From positions 213,262,151 to 213,326,150 of the forward strand of contig CP136065.1 in the NCBI GenBank assembly GCA_032622095.1: a DNA stretch of 64,000 bases, read 5' to 3'. This document shows positions 59,627 to 64,000 of this stretch, in pieces. Source of the stretch: Siphonodentalium dalli. Its lineage: Eukaryota; Mollusca; Scaphopoda; Gadilida; Siphonodentaliidae. The position numbers and the translations under genes are program-made. How positions within the stretch are numbered: the stretch's first letter is position 1; every line of letters starts with the position of its first letter. Under the pieces are notes generated by a model that was given only the letters and a program-made list of their open reading frames with translations, had not been told where the DNA came from and made no database searches.

Positions 59627-60931
59627 CTAATAGTCAGTAAGCACTTCTCTCAAAGCTGTGATCTCTATTTCACTGTCGAATTCAGCATACACCAAAACGT
59701 TGACGGCTGTAGTGAGAGCTGTCAAGAACTGAAGCTCCAAACGCAGGTTCCCTGTCTTTATAGGATGTAGATGTCCCTCGTCACTTCCTTGGTCCGGTGT
59801 CAAGTCGAAACCCCACAAACAATATCCATTCATATATTCTTTTAAATTAATGCCAATTGATTTGTTAACACCAAACATTCCTAAAGATTGATACAAAGAT
59901 AAATATGATCTGAGACATTGTTTTGTTGCGAAGTTTGGTTCAAATGGACGGTTATGTATTGTATGACCGTCTTGACTAACTTCCAATTTATTCAAACTGA
60001 AATGTTTGAAGTGGAATGGATTGGTACCCAAATCTCCATTCATATCTTTATTTTCGACCAACGCAATAAAAAGTCTCTTTGGTAATTGTCCTTGAAATAA
60101 GTGGTCTTCAATTTTTGATCTAAGTCCAGTACTAATTGTGAAAGTTTTTATTTCTACTCGTCTGATAGGTAGTTTCATTTTTGACTGGGCAATTTCTTGA
60201 TTTAATTTATTTGAGACCGCTGGAAAGAGACTAACTGTTCTGACATGGAACACTGCTGATTCGAAAACAATTTGTCCATCCTCGGAGCCAATGAGGCAAA
60301 ATTTTGATGGTGATCTGTTTAATCTGATACGAATTTCAATTCCATTTGGTAAATATTTTTCTTGAAGAAACAGATCGGTGTGTAAGCGTCCGCATAGTTC
60401 AACAAATTTACTACCAGTGATCAAACTTTCTCTAGAAGTTAATCCAGCATTAGCACCACCTTTGGTGCTCTCTTCAAATTGTTCTGCTGTATCGCCATAC
60501 CACATTTCTAAATTTGCTAATTGATTATCTTTATATTCTTGAGAGTATCCCAACAGATTTTCGAAATATGCTCGGTATGGGTAAGTGTCAGAATTCGAAG
60601 TTATCAATTTGTTGTTCAAGTAAACATCGATACTGCTGAACATGCTATGAAAGAAATTGTTAACAGGTGCTAATTCCGTAGCAGCTACCAAATTAGTTCC
60701 ATCTTTTTTTGTAATTTTGAATTTCACATAAAGATAAGATTGATTAATATCTGTCCACTTTTCGGTTTGAGATGGTATGACAAACTCTATCGGAGCAGAA
60801 TTATTCAGCGGTGCAATAGGATGATTTTCGATCCACTGCGATTCTGACATTGTAGCCACCGTTGGTGGAACATGTGTTATATCAAGTTCCGATTTATTGC
60901 ATTCGCATGATCCATTTACCATTTGTGCCAT
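59627..60931 (-). CDS. Major-capsid-like jelly-roll protein (F54H12.2-like)
   Basis: A 434-residue protein, the longest frame in the window. The region around residues 47-110 reads as alternating beta strands (IEFVIPSQTEKWTDINQSYL, then FHSMFSSIDVYLNNKLI). This opening and the following TYPYRAYFENLLGY are typical of the invertebrate family labelled F54H12.2-like. A second strand-rich half starts near residue 250. Size and secondary structure suit a double jelly-roll major capsid protein. It starts 2 nt after the stop of the small basic protein. The N-terminus holds two cysteines (CECNKS) and no signal peptide. No internal stop or frameshift is visible. The capsid role is inferred from neighbours and strand pattern, not proven. 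Confidence 0.7.
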   Translation of the reverse strand: MAQMVNGSCECNKSELDITHVPPTVATMSESQWIENHPIAPLNNSAPIEFVIPSQTEKWTDINQSYLYVKFKITKKDGTNLVAATELAPVNNFFHSMFSSIDVYLNNKLITSNSDTYPYRAYFENLLGYSQEYKDNQLANLEMWYGDTAEQFEESTKGGANAGLTSRESLITGSKFVELCGRLHTDLFLQEKYLPNGIEIRIRLNRSPSKFCLIGSEDGQIVFESAVFHVRTVSLFPAVSNKLNQEIAQSKMKLPIRRVEIKTFTISTGLRSKIEDHLFQGQLPKRLFIALVENKDMNGDLGTNPFHFKHFSLNKLEVSQDGHTIHNRPFEPNFATKQCLRSYLSLYQSLGMFGVNKSIGINLKEYMNGYCLWGFDLTPDQGSDEGHLHPIKTGNLRLELQFLTALTTAVNVLVYAEFDSEIEITALREVLTDY

Positions 60932-60933
60932 GA

Positions 60934-61308
60934 TTAATCAAAAATATCAAGAGCTCGACTGCTAGGATGATTTTTCGACTGACTTTTTCGGCGTTTGACA
61001 GCTGAATGATTCATTTTTGAAGTCGCTACTCTTTTTCTAGGTTTTTTTCTCGAGTTCAAAATTTGATTTTTAGCTTGTGTGCCAAAAGATTTTAAAGCTT
61101 TTTTACCTTCAGACATCAACGCTTCTTTCGGACTTTTACCTTGATTAATAATTTCATCTGCAACACCAAAAGTGTGTTTTTTCGCAAGTTGTAAAGCTGT
61201 CCGACCAAGCGGTTTTAGAAATGGTATAGCAGATCTCATAACTGATTTGAAAATTGAACCAATACCATTACCATATTGCCGTGGTACGCCTCTATACACG
61301 GGGAACAT
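60934..61308 (-). CDS. Small basic virion-type protein with candidate protease site
   Basis: A 124-residue, strongly basic protein. The N-terminus reads VYRGVPRQYGNGIGSIFKS, followed by a hydrophobic-basic amphipathic stretch to about residue 45 and a Lys/Arg-rich tail (SRKKPRKRVA, KRRKSQSK). Gln11-Tyr-Gly-Asn followed by Gly15 fits the known adenain consensus (M/I/L/N/Q)-X-G-X|G, so the element's own protease could release the amphipathic part. By layout it resembles adenoviral minor core or membrane-active proteins (pVI/pX type). It starts 5 nt after the stop of the minor-capsid-like gene and ends 2 nt before the capsid-like ATG. The function is inferred. Confidence 0.6.
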   Translation of the reverse strand: MFPVYRGVPRQYGNGIGSIFKSVMRSAIPFLKPLGRTALQLAKKHTFGVADEIINQGKSPKEALMSEGKKALKSFGTQAKNQILNSRKKPRKRVATSKMNHSAVKRRKSQSKNHPSSRALDIFD

Positions 61309-61313
61309 TGTTT

Positions 61314-62165
61314 TTAGAACTCCTCTCGTTTTCTGAAATGTAGCTTCACCAAAGACTTACCACCGATAAACTGAATTGATTTTCCTGTGTCGCCACTTAT
61401 ATTTACACTAATTTTGTCAAAGTATGACTTTGAAACTGGAACATAATGTAAATTTAAAAATTCATGTTTTACATGTAATCCGTCGATATCTCTTTTACTT
61501 CTGAAAGAAACAACTCGTAAAATTTGTACTTCAACATTTCCAACAAATGTGTAATCGGCAATATCAGAATAAACAAACATTAGATTATGACCAACATTCA
61601 AATCTACACCAAACGGAAATCTATTATTTGAATAAAAATCTTCAGAAGCGTTTTCAGTTTTGTAACCCAACTTGTGCAAAAGACATTGTGGTAATTCAAT
61701 TCCTAGTTTTGTGTTACTTAAACTCTTGCGAATAATTTTCACACGTTTTGTACCTTTTGAGTACCCGATGTGAAATCCGTATTCGTTTTGCATTGCTTCT
61801 CCAAGTGTTTTATCAATTACATCTTGCATTGTATCAACTAAATCTGTCGCAGAGGTATACGAACCATTTTGTATCTGTATTTCAAGTGCATGAACGCCAT
61901 CAGGTCTCCTAAATATCTTTTCTTCAAAACGATTTTAAAGAACAGACAGTAATATTGCATCAGTTGTAATCAAATTGAATTTACACGAATCCCCTGTAAC
62001 ATTGTATGTTTCTGAAGGTGTTATCAGTTCGGCTAATGCAACTTCCCATTTTTCTTTATCAATTTGAACTGGTTTTGGTAATTGTACAGTAAAACAACAT
62101 TGAGTATTGTTTGGATACATTACCATCGAACTGTCGCTCGGAATTGTAATGTAGAAAGGATTCAT
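61314..62165 (-). pseudogene. Minor-capsid-like protein, interrupted by one in-frame stop
   Basis: The ATG at 62165 overlaps the previous stop codon (ATGA). The N-terminal part contains MVMYPNNTQCCFTVQLPKPV and EKWEVALAELITPSETYNV, a pattern recurrent in proteins next to F54H12.2-like genes and possibly a penton or minor-capsid protein. Codon 77 is TAA (61937-61935). The same frame stays open for 206 further codons to the stop at 61314, and the first 35 of these codons are protein-like before the next ATG at 61829. So one nonsense change separates two halves of a ~280-residue protein. This could be decay, a sequencing error, or translation through the stop. The other genes of the block look intact. 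Confidence 0.65.
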
Positions 62166-62425
62166 ACTTTCAAAATTTCTGCCGACTGATTTTTCAAATA
62201 TTTCAAACGCGGTGTTGGTAAAATGTACCCCAAAGAACTACTGAGTAAAATTAACCACAGTTCGTTATTTTCACTTTGTAAACTTAAATGAACAATTGCT
62301 GTAGCGATTATACCAACAATTATAATAATTTGTGTAAAATATGTTACTTGATTTTTTGCAATTTTTTCTCCACAGATTTGAAATTGTGATGGAGCATCGA
62401 GACCAACTGAACCATTTTGAGACAT
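62162..62425 (-). CDS. Small two-helix membrane protein
   Basis: ATG at 62425 lies 11 nt past the integrase stop and gives 87 residues. A longer upstream start at 62560 would overlap the integrase by 125 nt with low-complexity reading, so it is not preferred. The protein has an acidic N-terminus (MSQNGSVGLDAPSQFQICGE), a hydrophobic helix FTQIIIIVGIIATAIVHL, a short polar turn, and a second helix LWLILLSSSLGYILP, ending in a basic tail with TPRLKYLKN. The stop overlaps the next ATG by 4 nt. Likely a virion membrane or morphogenesis protein; no enzyme motif. Confidence 0.65.
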   Translation of the reverse strand: MSQNGSVGLDAPSQFQICGEKIAKNQVTYFTQIIIIVGIIATAIVHLSLQSENNELWLILLSSSLGYILPTPRLKYLKNQSAEILKV

Positions 62426-62435
62426 GTTAAAAGTT

Positions 62436-63530
62436 TTATACCAAATTTGTGGCAGGTATCCAACTGTCAAATTTTTTAGGATAACCAGCCCAATGAACTT
62501 TAATTTCTCTAACTGATTTACCAGCAACTTTTCTTGAACGTTTACCAACAACTGATTCAATTTCGTAAACTTTATTATCTTTTATATGTTGAATTTCTTT
62601 ACCATAAAATGATCCTGCGATGTTTTCACCATCTAAATCTACTAATTTGTAAGTTAATGGTGTACTTTTACAAACTCTACTAATTTTGAAAATTTCTTTT
62701 GTCCAATTTGGAAGATATCCTTTATCAAAAGTTCTCTTTGTTTTATTTATTCTAACAAAATCTCCAACTTTCAACATCTTATCTTTTTTCGTTTTTAACT
62801 TTCCATAAAGATTTCTGGAAACTTCAATTTCATTTTCTCGAGTTACTAAAACTGGTGCCATCTTAATACTTCTATGAAAACTTTTGTTGTAAGAATTCAC
62901 AAAATCGTGCAAAACATCAACGTATTTCAAAGTTTGATTATGTGTAAAATATTTCCACATCTTTGTTTTCAATGTCCGTTGAAAACGTTCAACTATACTT
63001 GCTTTTGTCTCTGGATTCTCTGTTGTGAAAAAATGAATTTTCTTAGATTTCAAAAATTGTAAAAATAATTTATTTTTGAATTCTGAACCTTTGTCAGATT
63101 GAAATGAAGCTGGTTTTCGTTTTGATGATTTTAGAATTTTCTGAAATGTTTTAACTAAAGTTTTACCAGTTTTATCTTTAATTTTTTCAACCCATGCAAA
63201 TTTTGAGAACACATCAATAACACAAAGTAAATATCTGTAATTGTCATTGTGCTTTTGCAAAGTTTGCAAATCTGCCAGATCAGCTTGCCACTGAATATCA
63301 ATTCCTGCAACAATAGTTTTACGTCTGCGAAATTTCCGAACAATTGGTTTGTGCAAAGTATATGTTTTTTGCCATTGTAACCATTTTTTAACATCTGAAA
63401 GTTTAATTTTGTTATTTGTTTCTTTTGCATTTTTAAAAAGTTGATTTGCTCCACTGAAACCACCAACTTCTTTTGGATTGTAGTAAATTTCAGTTAGAAG
63501 TTTGTCAAATTTTATGTAAGTGAGGACCAT
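62436..63530 (-). CDS. DDE integrase with C-terminal chromodomain (F54H12.3-like)
   Basis: A 364-residue protein. An N-terminal part with NPKEVGGFSGANQLF and TLHKPIVRKF leads into an rve-type catalytic core: Asp84 in WQADLADLQ, Asp146 in SFQSDKGSEF, Glu181 in SIVERFQRTL, with 34 residues between the last two. A basic region with GDFVRINKTK follows. Residues 321-364 form a chromodomain (VYEIESVVG, REIKVHWAGYPKKFDSWIPA). This integrase-chromodomain fusion is the hallmark of Polinton integrases and would direct insertion to marked chromatin. The frame overlaps the end of the upstream gene by 19 nt in another frame. All catalytic residues are present. Function: joining of element ends to host DNA. 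Confidence 0.85.
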   Translation of the reverse strand: MVLTYIKFDKLLTEIYYNPKEVGGFSGANQLFKNAKETNNKIKLSDVKKWLQWQKTYTLHKPIVRKFRRRKTIVAGIDIQWQADLADLQTLQKHNDNYRYLLCVIDVFSKFAWVEKIKDKTGKTLVKTFQKILKSSKRKPASFQSDKGSEFKNKLFLQFLKSKKIHFFTTENPETKASIVERFQRTLKTKMWKYFTHNQTLKYVDVLHDFVNSYNKSFHRSIKMAPVLVTRENEIEVSRNLYGKLKTKKDKMLKVGDFVRINKTKRTFDKGYLPNWTKEIFKISRVCKSTPLTYKLVDLDGENIAGSFYGKEIQHIKDNKVYEIESVVGKRSRKVAGKSVREIKVHWAGYPKKFDSWIPATNLV

Positions 63531-64000
63531 CCTTTCAAAATAGTTTTTCTGGTTTCTGGTGTTAAAATATCAACTGAACGTTTTCTTGACTTGCCACTGA
63601 TAGGAGTTGCATGAGGTGTATGAAACTCATCACCAGTGTGACCTTTTAAATGTCTTTGCATCCACAGCCATCGATCCCTGTTACCTACATAATCTTGTGG
63701 TATATTAAGTTCCCCCAATCCACGTAGGAATGTTTCATAACCAACTGGGTTAAAACCTTTTCGGTGACGAACAACATCGTTTATCAAATCAATTATATTT
63801 GATCCAGTAACTGTTTCTGTTCCATAAATTAATTGTCCACGATCATCCCATCTAAGTTTAGGATTAGTTGACAACAATGATAAAATTTGTTGTGCTTTAC
63901 CACGAAATTTAGATGGCACACTTTCCAATATATGGTCACTCATTTTCCCAAAGTTTTCAGATAACTTTTGTTCAGGTAATCTGAATTTTGAATTTAAAGA
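63512..64000 (-). CDS. Integrase-associated upstream protein (5' end beyond window)
   Basis: The frame is open from the stop at 63512 to the window edge; an ATG lies at 63943, but the reading LPEQKLSENFGK continues in frame upstream of it, so the true start may lie outside. The visible part contains PSKFRGKAQQILSLL, LRWDDRGQLIYGTETVTGSN followed by IIDLINDVVRHRKG, GYETFLRGLGELNIPQDYVG and a basic C-terminus. From memory, a GSNIxDLxxDxxR signature directly upstream of F54H12.3-like integrases is common. The role is unknown. The 19-nt overlap with the integrase could allow a joint product by frameshifting, but no slippery site was recognised. Confidence 0.6.
   Translation of the reverse strand, partial: SLNSKFRLPEQKLSENFGKMSDHILESVPSKFRGKAQQILSLLSTNPKLRWDDRGQLIYGTETVTGSNIIDLINDVVRHRKGFNPVGYETFLRGLGELNIPQDYVGNRDRWLWMQRHLKGHTGDEFHTPHATPISGKSRKRSVDILTPETRKTILKGWSSLT

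Larger units (their letters stand above)
58707..64000 (-). mobile_element. Polinton/Maverick-type virus-like element, partial
   Basis: Eight consecutive minus-strand reading frames fill nearly every base, unlike anything else in the window. The combination of a chromodomain integrase, an adenain-type protease and jelly-roll capsid-like proteins is diagnostic of Polinton/Maverick-type elements and related adintovirus-like elements. The capsid-like and integrase proteins resemble, from memory, the invertebrate families labelled F54H12.2-like and F54H12.3-like. Local AT content is high and codon usage A/T-ending, unlike the LamG exon. The right part, where DNA polymerase B and the packaging ATPase could lie, is outside the window. 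The element sits in antisense orientation downstream of the WSC-like exon, probably in an intron. Confidence 0.8.

Noticed and set aside
62436-62560. Longer start of the small membrane protein at 62560
   Set aside because: It would overlap the chromodomain-coding part of the integrase for 125 nt with low-complexity reading; ATG at 62425 right after the integrase stop is simpler.

Overview
The window looks like nuclear DNA of a marine invertebrate animal. Long intron-like spacers, spliced exons with consensus donors and acceptors, a secreted TGF-beta-type ligand exon and a LamG-WSC-type extracellular gene all point to a metazoan. The dense load of short inverted-repeat transposons, minisatellites and (GGAC)n or (CTGT)n-flanked dispersed repeats fits a large, repeat-rich genome. 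I could not fix the phylum; amphioxus-like, hemichordate-like and lophotrochozoan hosts all remain possible.

Layout. Positions 1-15.8 kb hold no recognisable exon, only dispersed repeats, several non-autonomous DNA transposons, a decayed non-LTR reverse transcriptase fragment and a 1.35-kb minisatellite with a 41-bp unit. At 15.87-16.14 kb on the minus strand sits a first coding exon with a signal peptide and a TGF-beta-family propeptide start (BMP/ADMP-like). Its downstream exons are not visible, so they lie beyond the left edge or are lost. Positions 16-43 kb are again repeats and miniature elements, including a 22-bp minisatellite, two collinear blocks with a ~145-bp internal period, a Mutator-like foldback with a 10-bp flanking repeat, and a 2.16-kb element with perfect 47-bp terminal inverted repeats. 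From 43.28 kb to at least 57.17 kb a plus-strand gene can be pieced together: a signal-peptide exon, a 588-nt LamG/ConA-like exon of symmetric phase 1-1, and a WSC-like exon, all with compatible phases.

The last 5.3 kb (58.7-64.0 kb, minus strand) is the most unusual part. It is a tightly packed, virus-like gene block of the Polinton/Maverick type, in the style of proteins annotated in invertebrates as F54H12.2-like and F54H12.3-like. In transcription order it encodes an integrase-associated N-terminal protein that runs off the window edge, a DDE integrase with a C-terminal chromodomain, a two-helix membrane protein, a minor-capsid-like protein broken by one in-frame stop, a small basic protein with a candidate protease cleavage site, a jelly-roll major-capsid-like protein, a CxxC/HxxxxC protein and an adenain-type cysteine protease. 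Most neighbours overlap or lie within a few bases. No DNA polymerase B or packaging ATPase is visible; they must lie to the right of 64 kb or be absent. A 303-bp giant palindrome lies just to the left of the block, inside the intron region of the LamG-WSC gene.

Two genome-scale signals recur outside genes. First, a paired motif (AACGCTCTTTAT twice, 41-42 bp apart) occurs at nine places, mostly in unrelated surroundings. Second, nine miniature elements of five families all begin and end at TTAA.
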